Shown: positions 25,995 to 35,500 of the stretch, one piece after another
How positions within the stretch are numbered: the first letter of the stretch is position 1
How the letters are laid out: each line of letters opens with the position of its first letter
Source: Bacteroidales bacterium
GTDB taxonomy: Bacteria > Bacteroidota > Bacteroidia > Bacteroidales > P3
Direction: 5' to 3'
Length of the DNA stretch: 64,000 bases
NCBI GenBank assembly: GCA_017545365.1
Contig: JAFWOP010000042.1
Span: 1-64,000, forward strand
Notes under the pieces: generated by a model
Databases searched by the model: none
Seen by the model: only the letters and a program-made list of their open reading frames with translations
What the model was told of the DNA's origin: nothing
Position numbers and translations under genes: made by a program

Positions 25995-26240
25995 TGATGT
26001 TAATTGGTGAATTCGTTAATGTGTTAATTCGTTAGCTGGAATATGTGCATTCAAGGACTGCTTGATTGTTTGATTGCTGTATTGTCTGAGTAGAATGAAT
26101 TTCAAGGATTGCTTGAGTGTTTGATTGTTTTAGTATATTGACTGCGTCAGCACTCAAGCATTTACACGTTGACTCACTTTATTAACTTTTTTGCGGCCTT
26201 CGGCTCAAGTAGTGAAGCAATAATTCAAGCATTCAAGCAT
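25995..26240. repeat. Large intergenic repeat cluster, containing the second arm of the 50-bp inverted pair
   Basis: The region between rsmE and the DUF4159 gene is built of GTTAATTCGTTA, ATTGCTTGATTGTTTGATTG and CAAGCATTCAAGCATT words. Bases 26118-26167 are the exact reverse complement of 20090-20139. There is no gene here. Confidence 0.8.
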
Positions 26241-26244
26241 TGAT

Positions 26245-26967
26245 TCAACACGTTTGCACATTCATAAAGTTGAGTGCTGTGATAGCGTAGAGGGCGGCGG
26301 TTTCGGTGCGTAGGCGGCTGTTGCCGAGGGTGACGGGGTGGAAACCGTGGTCGAGTGCGAGGGTAATCTCGCGAGGACTGAAGTCGCCTTCGGGACCTAT
26401 GAGCACGAGAACGTCCTGGCCGGGGGCGTAGAGTTGGCGGATGGAGCGGCGGTCGCTGTCGGCGCAGTGGCACACGAGGCGTCGGGCATCGGGGGAGGAC
26501 TCGGGGAGTGAGGAGAGAAGGCTGTCGAGGCTGATAGCGGGGTCGATGGCAGGGCGGCGGGCTTTGAGCGACTGCTTCATGGCACTGAGGGCTATGCGGT
26601 CGAGCCGTTCGGTCTTGAGGTGCATACGCTCGGAGTGGTCGCAGAGGAGGGGGGTGATGCGGTCAATGCCGATTTCGACGGCCTTCTCGACCAGCCATTC
26701 GAGGCGGGCGGGGTTCTTGGTGGGGGCTACGGCGAGGTGGAGGCAGAAAGGTCGGGGCTGGTAGTTGTCCAGCCGTTCTATAATCTCCACTTCGCAGCTC
26801 CGCTCGTCGGGGACAGCGAGGTGGGCACGGCACATGACCCCGTCGCCGGAGGTGACCCACAACTCATCGCCTGCTGTCATGCGGAGGACACGGACGCAGT
26901 GTTTCGACTCGTCGGGCGGAAGGATGGCATAGGAGCCATGGGTGTCGTCGGATAAGAACAGTCGCAT
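26245..26967 (-). CDS. rsmE: 16S rRNA (uracil(1498)-N(3))-methyltransferase RsmE
   Basis: The 240-residue SPOUT-fold enzyme methylates N3 of U1498 in 16S rRNA. The N-terminal PUA-like domain begins MRLFLSDD and includes ESKHCVRVLRMTAGDEL. The C-terminal trefoil-knot domain has LAVAPTKNPARLEWLVEKAVEIG, LIGPEGDFSPREI and LGNSRLRTETAALYAI, the SAM-binding knot. I place the start at ATG 26967; a longer ORF to 27078 adds residues with no family counterpart. A TACTTTTG element lies at 27083-27076, about 108 bp upstream. Confidence 0.95.
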   Translation of the reverse strand: MRLFLSDDTHGSYAILPPDESKHCVRVLRMTAGDELWVTSGDGVMCRAHLAVPDERSCEVEIIERLDNYQPRPFCLHLAVAPTKNPARLEWLVEKAVEIGIDRITPLLCDHSERMHLKTERLDRIALSAMKQSLKARRPAIDPAISLDSLLSSLPESSPDARRLVCHCADSDRRSIRQLYAPGQDVLVLIGPEGDFSPREITLALDHGFHPVTLGNSRLRTETAALYAITALNFMNVQTC

Positions 26968-27224
26968 GGTGATTGATATTGATGGTTTAGAATGTTCGCT
27001 TCGCATGAAGGTGACAAGAATGAAAAGCTTTATTGTTCGTTGTTCGGACTTCCAAGGTGAGCCTTTTTCGATTTGCAAAAGTACGACTTTTTTGCCATAT
27101 TACAGCTGTCGGAACCCCTATTTTTTGAACATTGGATGCAATAAGACAGGTATATTCATATTTATTAACATCGTAACTCTAATAAATTTCAATCTTCTGC
27201 GTTATCTGATTGTGAAAAAAGTGC

Positions 27225-27232
27225 TACTTTTG
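27225..27232 (+). promoter_or_regulatory. -7 promoter element (TACTTTTG) of the 1513-residue protein gene
   Basis: TACTTTTG matches TAnnTTTG and lies 22 bp before ATG 27255. It therefore rules out the GTG at 27237 as the likely start. No clear TTTG box at 19-21 bp. Confidence 0.55.
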
Positions 27233-27254
27233 CACTGTGAAAAAAAGTCAGTAT

Positions 27255-30200
27255 ATGAAACGTTTTGCAGAATATTTCACTCTTTTTGTCCTGCTGGTTG
27301 GAGTGGGACAGACGGCCTTGGGGCAGACACGCCCCACCAAGGCGAAGATGGTTTTTGAGGTTGACTCGCTCCCCTCACAGTTGTTGCGCTACCTCAACGG
27401 CACTAGCAAGGCGGAGGAAAAATTGGCTGCCAACGCCCAGTTGGTGACCAGCTTTGAGAACGCATACAACAGCCTCGACGCCAGGCACCGGCAACAGGTG
27501 ACCGACCTGTACAATGCAGCCCGCAAGACCAAGATGGAACCCACGCCCGACTATGTGAACCTCACACAGACGCTGGTGGCCTATCAGGGTTCTAAGGTTA
27601 CCACCACCCTCTTCGACGAATGGCTGACGGCCACGGCGGCCATCATGACCATCACTTCCAAGAAGAAGGAGATAACAGGCTTCATCGAATATACCGCCGA
27701 CCTGTTGCAGGACCGTACCATCTATAAGTCTCGCACCTCGATATGGCGGGTGCAGCCGGGTGCAATCTTCCAGTTGGAGGCTTTGCGCAACGATGTGCGC
27801 ACCATATTCAAAGGCTCGGTGGACCTCACATACGTTTCTGGCACAAGCAACCATGCCGATGAGAACACCCTTTATGGTACCACAGGCACCTATTATTACC
27901 TCACAGAGACCTGGGAGGGCAAAGGGGGACGCCTCACGTGGGAACGGTGCGGGGTGGATGCAGGCACCTGCCATGCCGACCTGAAGGATTATTCGGCCAA
28001 TGTGAAGCTGCCTAAGTTCAACGCCGACTCGGTGATGTTCGTCAATGCCAACTATTTCAAGACCCCCATCATGGGCACCGTGGAGGAGGCGCTCTCGGCC
28101 AAGACCGAGCCTGACAAATACACGTTCCCCAAATTCCGCTCCTACCAGAAGGACTTCCAGCTGAAGGACGTGCTACAGGGTGTAGACTTCGAGGGCAACT
28201 TTATGATGTACGGTCCCCGCTTTGTGACCAACGACGAGAAGAGCCCCGCTTCGATGATATTTTACCGCGAGGGCAAGCGTTTCCTGGTCATCAGCTCCAC
28301 CAAGTTCGCCGTACTGCCCCACATGCTCACCTCCGAGCGTGCCTCGGTGAAGATGTATATGGGCGACGACTCGATATGCAACACCGGCGTGCTGGTGCGC
28401 TACACCACCGCCGACAACAAGGTGAACATGATTAACAGCACCAAGCGCAACTACTACAGCCCCTATACCGACAGCTACCACCAACTGGACATCTACTGCG
28501 AGAATATCAACTGGCTTATCGACAAGGATATCATCGAGTTCAACATGGTGGCGCAGAACAATACGCAGACCTTCGTCACCTTCGAGTCTAACCGCTTCTA
28601 TTCCTTGCAGAAGTCGATGGAGGTGCAAGGTATTGACAAGGACAGCCCAGTGGTGAGGATGTATAAGTATATGCAGGCTCACAATATGAAGCAGGACTTT
28701 TCGCTGGTGTCGTTCCAGAATGCCATCCGCATGGATGAGGCACAGACCAAACTGATGATTCACGGTCTTTCGAAGGCCGGACTGGTCTCCTATGACGAGG
28801 GCACCCGCCGCATCCATGTACATGACAAACTGATAGGCTTCTACAAGGCCATCGTCAAGCAGCAGGGGCACGACTATGACGCATTGACTCTCCAGTCTGA
28901 GACTGAGGACAACAACGCCGAGCTGGAACTCTCCACCATGGATCTCCGCGTCCACGGTATCAAGAAATTCGTCGTCAGCGACAGCCAGCTGGTGGTGGTG
29001 AAGCCTTACCATGGCGACATCGTAGTGAAACGCAACCGCGACATCCTCTTCTCGGGCTTCATCAACGTGGGGCGTTTCGAAATGAACGTCACCGATGCCT
29101 CGTTCTACTACGACGATTTCAAGTTCGACCTGCCGCAGATTGACTCAATACGCTTCTATGTCACCAGCTTCAGCGACCCACAGAAGGAGGTGATGGTACG
29201 CACCCCGCTCTTCAATCTGGTGGGCGACATACAGGTGGATAAGCCCGACAACCACTGCGGCCTGAAGAAGAACAAGGATTACCCCATCTTCAACAGCGTC
29301 AAGCCCAGCTATGTCTACTACGACCGCCCCTTCATCTTCAATGGGGTCTACAACCGCGACCGCTTCTACTATTCGCTTTACCCCTTCGTTATCAAGCAGC
29401 TTACCGACTTCAAGACCGACAGCCTCGAATTCCTCGGCGCCCTCACGTCGGCAGGCATCTTTCCCGAGATTGAGGAGCCGCTGAAGGTGCAGCGCGACTA
29501 CTCCCTCGGCTTTATCTCCAAGGTGCCGACGGGCGGCTATCCCACCTACGGCGGCAAGGGCACATTCTATAAGACTATTGACCTCAGCTACCGCGGCCTC
29601 CGCGGCGAGGGTACACTCGAATACCTCACCTCCACCGCCATCACCAACAAGTATCTCTTCATGCCCGACTCGATGATGGCGCAGACCGACACCTTCTATG
29701 TCAAAGAGGAGGACAACTATCCCGACTGCCGTAACGGCAAGACGCTCATCCGTTGGTATCCCTATCAGGACTCAATGACCATCTCGCAGCTGCGCGACGG
29801 TACCCCCTTCCAGATGTATCACGGGGTCACTCAGATGGCCGGACGTGTCACCCTTCAGCCCAAGGGGGCAACGGGTTATGGCACCGCCACCATATACGAA
29901 GGCACGCTCAAGTCGAAACGTTTCGAGTTCAAGACCCTCGAGATGAATGCCGCCCAGACCGAGTTCGCCCTCAAGTCAACCAAATACAACAGTCTTGCCT
30001 TCCAGGCCAAGAATATGCGTTCCCATGTCGACTACGAGGAGCATACGGGACAGTTCACCTCCAACGACTCGCTGGAGCGTACCCTGCTCCCCGCCCTGGG
30101 CTATGCCGCCTGGGCGGACCAGTATACATGGAACTGGGACCACAAGTTCCTGGCTCTCGACAACAGCAAGAGCATGGAGACTGGCGGCATGGAGGCCGTG

Positions 30201-31796
30201 CCCCTGCGCGACCGCGCCAAGCGGCTCCACAAGATGCCCGGTGCCCGTTTCGAAAGCACCGACCCCAAGCTCAAGGACATCCGCTTCTGTGCCATCAACA
30301 GCACCTACCAGTACGACAATCTCGAACTCTCCAATCATAACGTCTACGCCCTCCCCATCGCCGACGCACTCATCGCCCCCGGCGGCGACTCGCTCCATAT
30401 CAGCAAAGGCGGCGATATGAGCCTTATCCAGAATGCCGAGCTGCTCTTCCCCCGTGACAGCGGCTTCCACCTCTTCTACAAGTGCGACATCATGGTCAAA
30501 AATGGTCAGCAGTACGGCGGCAAGGGCACTATCGACTATGTGGGCGTGGATGAGAAGAAACAGCCCATCTACATGTCTGAAATCGGTCCTGACGCACAAG
30601 GCGTCAGCGTGGCCAACGGCATGATCTCCGACACTGCCAATTTCACCCTCTCCGAGGCCTTCGGCTTTGCTGGCAAGGTGCGTGTCGATGCCCAGCACCG
30701 CTTCTACCGCTTCGACGGCGGCGTGCGTCTGCTGCACAAGTGTGCTCCCCTCGACCAGCTGGGACTCTTGGCTTATGCCGACTACCTCAATCCCGAGGAC
30801 ATCCGCGTCGAGGTGCCCGCCAAGCCTGTCGACTGGAAGGGCAACCCCATCAGTGCGGCCGTGCATCTGGGCCAGACAGGCCTCAAACCCACCTCTGCCT
30901 TCCTCACCAAGCAACAGCCCGGCTTCGACCTCATCAGCAGCTATGGGCTGCTGCATTATGACGAGGGCTCCAGCACCTACACCATCACCTCTCAAGAGAA
31001 ACTCGACGACAAGGATATCATCGACCGCTTCCTCACCCTCCACACCGACAACTGCGTGGTCGAAGGTGAAGGCCCCATTGACTTCGGCGTTGGCGAAGGT
31101 CCTGTGGTGGTGCGCTCCTATGGTACCGTCTACTACGACCCTCAGAATGAGAACGACTTCCTGATGAACAACATCTTCGGCATCACCTTCCCCATCGACA
31201 ACGGCCTCATCACCCAGATGGCCAAACAGATTGAGAACGACCTCCGTCCTACCGCCGCTGACCGCGACAACGACCTGCTTGACCGTGCCCTCAACTTCGA
31301 CATGGGCGACCCCGACGGCGAGCTGGCATACCAGACCTACCTCAGCACCGGCGCCTTCGACAAACTCAACGGATGCCTCGACAACACCCTCATGTTCGAA
31401 GGACTGCGGTGGCAGTATTCCCCCACCCTGGGCTTCCACGCCAGCGGCACCACCGCCCTCTGCAATGTGGGCAAGCAGCAGCTCCATGTCAACGTCCGCG
31501 TCAAAGCCCAGCTCTTCAAGCGCGGCAGCGAAACCTATTTGGTGTTCTACATCCAGGTGGCCAACGACCACTGGTACTACTTCAAATATGAATACAAGAC
31601 CCACCACCTTAGCATCAACAGCAGCGTAGGCGAATGGAACGACAAATTGGTCGGCCTAAAGAAGGACAAGCGCGTCATGGACAACTTCTCCTACTCGCTT
31701 ACCAACTCCCGCAACGAAATCCAGAGCTTCCTCTCCGGCTTCTCTGGCGATGCCTCCGATATGGAAGAAGAGGAGGAACTCGACGACGACGAATAG
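27255..31796 (+). CDS. Very large exported protein of unknown function
   Basis: The 1513-residue product starts with a signal peptide (MKRFAEYFTLFVLLVGVGQT) and has no membrane segment after it. I recognise no domain. The body is evenly mixed, rich in aromatic beta-strand-like segments with repeated patterns such as GKGT(I/F)xY (YGGKGTFYKTIDLSYRG and YGGKGTIDYVGVDE) and D-rich turns. This suggests a large beta-rich envelope protein. The C-terminus is a run of acidic residues (MEEEEELDDDE) and is not a T9SS tail. The gene stands alone between its own promoter and a strong terminator. Function unknown; the ORF is certain from length and codon use. Confidence 0.9.
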   Translation: MKRFAEYFTLFVLLVGVGQTALGQTRPTKAKMVFEVDSLPSQLLRYLNGTSKAEEKLAANAQLVTSFENAYNSLDARHRQQVTDLYNAARKTKMEPTPDYVNLTQTLVAYQGSKVTTTLFDEWLTATAAIMTITSKKKEITGFIEYTADLLQDRTIYKSRTSIWRVQPGAIFQLEALRNDVRTIFKGSVDLTYVSGTSNHADENTLYGTTGTYYYLTETWEGKGGRLTWERCGVDAGTCHADLKDYSANVKLPKFNADSVMFVNANYFKTPIMGTVEEALSAKTEPDKYTFPKFRSYQKDFQLKDVLQGVDFEGNFMMYGPRFVTNDEKSPASMIFYREGKRFLVISSTKFAVLPHMLTSERASVKMYMGDDSICNTGVLVRYTTADNKVNMINSTKRNYYSPYTDSYHQLDIYCENINWLIDKDIIEFNMVAQNNTQTFVTFESNRFYSLQKSMEVQGIDKDSPVVRMYKYMQAHNMKQDFSLVSFQNAIRMDEAQTKLMIHGLSKAGLVSYDEGTRRIHVHDKLIGFYKAIVKQQGHDYDALTLQSETEDNNAELELSTMDLRVHGIKKFVVSDSQLVVVKPYHGDIVVKRNRDILFSGFINVGRFEMNVTDASFYYDDFKFDLPQIDSIRFYVTSFSDPQKEVMVRTPLFNLVGDIQVDKPDNHCGLKKNKDYPIFNSVKPSYVYYDRPFIFNGVYNRDRFYYSLYPFVIKQLTDFKTDSLEFLGALTSAGIFPEIEEPLKVQRDYSLGFISKVPTGGYPTYGGKGTFYKTIDLSYRGLRGEGTLEYLTSTAITNKYLFMPDSMMAQTDTFYVKEEDNYPDCRNGKTLIRWYPYQDSMTISQLRDGTPFQMYHGVTQMAGRVTLQPKGATGYGTATIYEGTLKSKRFEFKTLEMNAAQTEFALKSTKYNSLAFQAKNMRSHVDYEEHTGQFTSNDSLERTLLPALGYAAWADQYTWNWDHKFLALDNSKSMETGGMEAVPLRDRAKRLHKMPGARFESTDPKLKDIRFCAINSTYQYDNLELSNHNVYALPIADALIAPGGDSLHISKGGDMSLIQNAELLFPRDSGFHLFYKCDIMVKNGQQYGGKGTIDYVGVDEKKQPIYMSEIGPDAQGVSVANGMISDTANFTLSEAFGFAGKVRVDAQHRFYRFDGGVRLLHKCAPLDQLGLLAYADYLNPEDIRVEVPAKPVDWKGNPISAAVHLGQTGLKPTSAFLTKQQPGFDLISSYGLLHYDEGSSTYTITSQEKLDDKDIIDRFLTLHTDNCVVEGEGPIDFGVGEGPVVVRSYGTVYYDPQNENDFLMNNIFGITFPIDNGLITQMAKQIENDLRPTAADRDNDLLDRALNFDMGDPDGELAYQTYLSTGAFDKLNGCLDNTLMFEGLRWQYSPTLGFHASGTTALCNVGKQQLHVNVRVKAQLFKRGSETYLVFYIQVANDHWYYFKYEYKTHHLSINSSVGEWNDKLVGLKKDKRVMDNFSYSLTNSRNEIQSFLSGFSGDASDMEEEEELDDDE

Positions 31797-31822
31797 GCCG
31801 CTACTCTTTCATTGTTACACCC

Positions 31823-31865
31823 CACCCCGCATCACTCGGCTTATGAGGATGCGGGGTGCTTTTAC
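31823..31865 (+). terminator. Rho-independent terminator
   Basis: CACCCCGCATC (31823-31833) pairs perfectly with GATGCGGGGTG (31848-31858) and is followed by CTTTTACCCTTT. It ends the transcript of the 1513-residue protein gene. Confidence 0.8.
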
Positions 31866-32015
31866 CCTTTGAACGACTCCCGATTTTTCCGAAAATGAGG
31901 TCTCCTAATACCTTTTTGTAGCACGGTGGATGTCATCATGAGAAATAAAAATGAAGAATCTATCACCTGAAATATAGTATGTTGTACTTGAGCGTAAGAA
32001 AAAGTGCGTTTTTTT

Positions 32016-32047
32016 TTTGTCCATGTCGAAAAAAGTTAGTACTTTTG
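32016..32047 (+). promoter_or_regulatory. Promoter of the tRNA-Leu pair
   Basis: TTTG (32016-32019) is 20 bp before TACTTTTG (32040-32047), about 24 bp upstream of the first tRNA. Good match to the Bacteroidota consensus. Confidence 0.75.
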
Positions 32048-32070
32048 CACCCGCTTTCGAGAGATAGCAA

Positions 32071-32154
32071 GCCCAGGTGGTGGAATTGGTAGACACGCTA
32101 CTTTGAGGGGGTAGTCGCCGTAGGGCGGTGCAAGTTCAAGTCTTGTCCTGGGCA
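32071..32154 (+). tRNA. tRNA-Leu (anticodon GAG)
   Basis: A class II tRNA of 84 nt: acceptor GCCCAGG pairs with CCTGGGC, the D-loop reads TGGTAGAC, the anticodon loop TTGAGGG gives GAG, then a long variable arm and the T-arm CAAGTTCAAGTCTTG. CCA is not encoded (the 3' end reads ACAG). Confidence 0.95.
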
Positions 32155-32221
32155 CAGAAAAAGAGCAACGCAGGTTGCTTTTTTTTACCACCAAGTTCCA
32201 AGAGAGGGAACTCTACCAGAT

Positions 32222-32306
<85 letters not shown>

Positions 32307-32309
32307 AAG

Positions 32310-32357
32310 AGATTTTGCAAGTAACTCAAAATGAGTGAAAATGCAAAATCTTTTTTC
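32310..32357 (+). terminator. Rho-independent terminator of the tRNA-Leu transcript
   Basis: AGATTTTGC (32310-32318) pairs with GCAAAATCT (32343-32351), with an inner ACTC/GAGT stem, and is followed by TTTTTCTTTT. Confidence 0.75.
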
Positions 32358-32404
32358 TTTTATATCCCAATTTTGGCCACTTTTTCGAAAAAGGGGATGA
32401 AAAT

Positions 32405-32428
32405 GGGGTGTGCTTTTCGGCACACCCC
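32405..32428 (-). terminator. Possible terminator of the SNF2 gene
   Basis: GGGGTGTG and CACACCCC form a perfect 8-bp stem. On the minus strand it is followed by a T-rich stretch and lies about 115 bp past the stop of the helicase gene. Confidence 0.45.
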
Positions 32429-32541
32429 ACACATATTGTCGTAGCGTAATCAAAACAATGATTAGAACGGAATAACTGTATCACTCAGAGTGGAAAGAAG
32501 TAGAAGTCCCCCAATTTTGTACTAAATATGTGGGGGCAGGG

Positions 32542-35500
32542 TCAGAGGTTGGTCTCGCGGAGGAGACGCAAAACCTCATCGGCTGTGACTTGGGTGAAGA
32601 TGTCGGCATCTTGGAGGAGGGCATCGGCCATGGAGCGTTTGTTTTGGTGCAAGCGGATGATTTTCTCTTCGATGGTGCCGGCGGCAATGAGGCGATAGAC
32701 CGTGACAGGGCGTTGCTGACCGATGCGGTGGGCGCGGTCGCTGGCCTGGTCTTCGATGGCAGGATTCCACCAAGGATCGAGGTGTATGACATAATCGGCC
32801 GCCGTGAGATTGAGGCCGAGGCCACCAGCCTTGAGGCTGATAAGGAAGAGGGGGGTGTCGCCTGTTTGGAATTGCTTGACCAGTCGGCTGCGCACCTGTG
32901 GAGAAGTGCTACCGTCGAGGTAGAGGTATGGCACTTTGGCACGGTCGAGCTCTTGGCACACCAAGGCCAAGTGGGAGGTGAACTGGCTGAAGACCAAGGC
33001 GCGGTGGGCAGACTGGAGCAGGTTGCCCACCAACTCCATGAAGGCTTGTGTCTTGCTCGATGCTATGGGCAACTTGTCGTTGATGAGACGGGGATGGCAG
33101 GCAGCCAAGCGAAGCCTGGTTATTTCGGCAAGGGTCTGTAGAGGGGTTTTGCCGCCCTCCTCAAGGTTGGCAATGGCTTGCTGCCGCAGGTTGTCGTATA
33201 GAGCCTTTTCTTCGTTGCTGAGTTGTATGCGGATGGTGATCTCGGTTTTTTCGGGCAGTTCGGAAAGTACGTCCTCCTTGGTGCGACGCAGCATGAATGG
33301 GGAGAGAATGCGGCGCAGTAGACGCTGCCGTTCGGTGTCGTGGTCGCGCTCAATGGGGATAATGAATCGGTCGGTGAACTGCTGGAAGGTGCCGAGGAGA
33401 CCAGGGTTGGCGAACTGGAAAAGATTCCAAATCTCGCTGAGGTGGTTCTGGAGGGGGGTGCCGGTAAGCATGAGGCGGAAGTCGGCCTGAAGCAGCATTG
33501 CCCCTTTGGACGTCTGGGTGTCGCGATTTTTGATGGTATGGGCTTCGTCGAGTACGACAGTAGTCCAGTTGCGGGAGGTAAGCGTTTCGGTTTCAGTAAC
33601 AAGAAGACCATAGGTTGAAAGAACCACGTCGCCAGCTTCGGCTTCTTGAACAATCGTGTTGCGGTCGGTCACTTGGTTTAGTGCTTTGACCGTGAGTGCG
33701 GGGGCGAAGCGACTTAGCTCTTGTTGCCAGCCAAGGAGTACGGAGGTGGGCATCAACACCAGCTGTGGGCCAAGGGCTGCCCTCGACTGCATGAGGGTGA
33801 TGCTCTGGAGGGTCTTGCCAAGTCCCATGTCGTCGGCCAGGCAGGCTCCTGCTCCCCAATGCGCCAGTCGGCTCATCCAGAGGAAGCCTTCCTGTTGATA
33901 GGGCCGCAGCTCGGCGTGTATGTTGGAAGGCAGGGGGAATTGTTTGTCGCCAGCTTCGGCAATGCGACTCATCAGGTCGCGAAAATTCTTGTCGGCGTTG
34001 ACCTTCACGCCCAACTCTTCGAGGCCGGCGAGTTGCATGCCGTTCATTGTTGACACTTTCAATTGCTTGGAACTGCGCCCTACAAGCATTTTGTCGATGG
34101 CCTGTAGCTGCCGACGGAGCCGTTCGCTAAGGGACAGGTATTCGTCTCCTTGAAGGCGTATGTAATTGCCCTCGGCATTGCGGAGCAATTCAAGGAGGGT
34201 CGCCACTTTCAGTTTTTCTTTCTCACCGATGGTTACTTCGCCCTCTATCTCAAACCACTGCCCTGCTGAGCTGATGCGAAGGCGGAGCATATCGGGCGTA
34301 ATCATGGGTTTGACAAGCCGCATTTTCACCCCTTGCGGCCATTCGACATAGGCTGTCTCGGGATGTTGCCGCACCCAGTCGAGCAGGGTGAGGCACTCGC
34401 GCGTATCGAGCAAACGGGCACCATCAAGATCTTCACTTTCGCAGCTGTTGGCGAGCATATCGTTGACAGCCTCAAGGTTCTGGCGCTCGGCTTGGAGGTT
34501 GCGCTCGGTCTGTACTCTTTCGCCATTGATGGTAGTGCTGACAACAGCCATGCCCTCCCCCGGTTTCTGATAGGGCGGGGTGTCACCGAAAGGCTTGACA
34601 GTGAGGTGGACGCTGAAGAGCTGTTCTTCGTAAGGGGCAACTTGTACCGCCACAAGCGGGTTGGCTTCCACACGGCGTATGTCGGTAGCATTCTTGAGCA
34701 AGGGACTCATTACAGTGAAGTCGACGCTGAGGGTCTGAAGCAATTCGGTCAGCTGTTTCTTGCTTTCCTTTGGAAAGAGAGGTATTTTGCAGAGGAGCTC
34801 TATGATGTGTATCTGTTCGTAGCTGGCATGGATGATGGTGAGTTGCTTGTCGCCTTGCTGAGTGATGCTGTAGTTGGAGTCGCGCATTTGCTTCATATCC
34901 ACATTGGTGCTTACGGCATAACCGCTGCCAGAGGGCTGAACCAGTAACTGCAGGGGCTCTTCGATGATGTCTATCTTTTGTCCGCTGATGGCATTGAACA
35001 CGGTAGGACAACCCACTAATGCTGCGAAGACCTCTTGACCCGAGAGGTATAAGTAGTTGGAGCCGTACCAGTCATAGCCATCGACCAGCGAAGCCACCTT
35101 GTGGTCTTGGGCGTTGAGGCAGGGCTGCTGGGCAAAGTTCTTAAGTGCAATATTGCGACCGCGCGACCAAGTGATGCCTCCATCCTTGGACTTCTGTAGT
35201 TTGGGCTGTACGCTGTAGTCCTTGAGGCCTACAAAATAGGCAACGCGCTCCATCTCCAACTGCTTAACTTGCTTCCTTTTGGCGTTGGCTTCGGCATTCC
35301 CCGTATACTTGATGATTTGGTTGATTACTTTTTCCCATTCCTGCATAACCTTGGCCTGGGGCATCATGGTAGATGCCAGCCCCGTCTGACGGAAGAGCTT
35401 TGACTGGAGAGGCTTCAGCTGGTCGAAATCGTCGCTGTAAAGGAGTTTAAGATAGTCGTAGTCGTGTTCGGCAACGAACTTCTCCCATGGGTCAAAAAGG

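Noticed and set aside
20189..26967. Composite transposon bounded by the 50-bp inverted repeats
   Set aside because: No transposase or integrase between the repeats, and the repeat words also occur at unrelated sites; a dispersed repeat is simpler.
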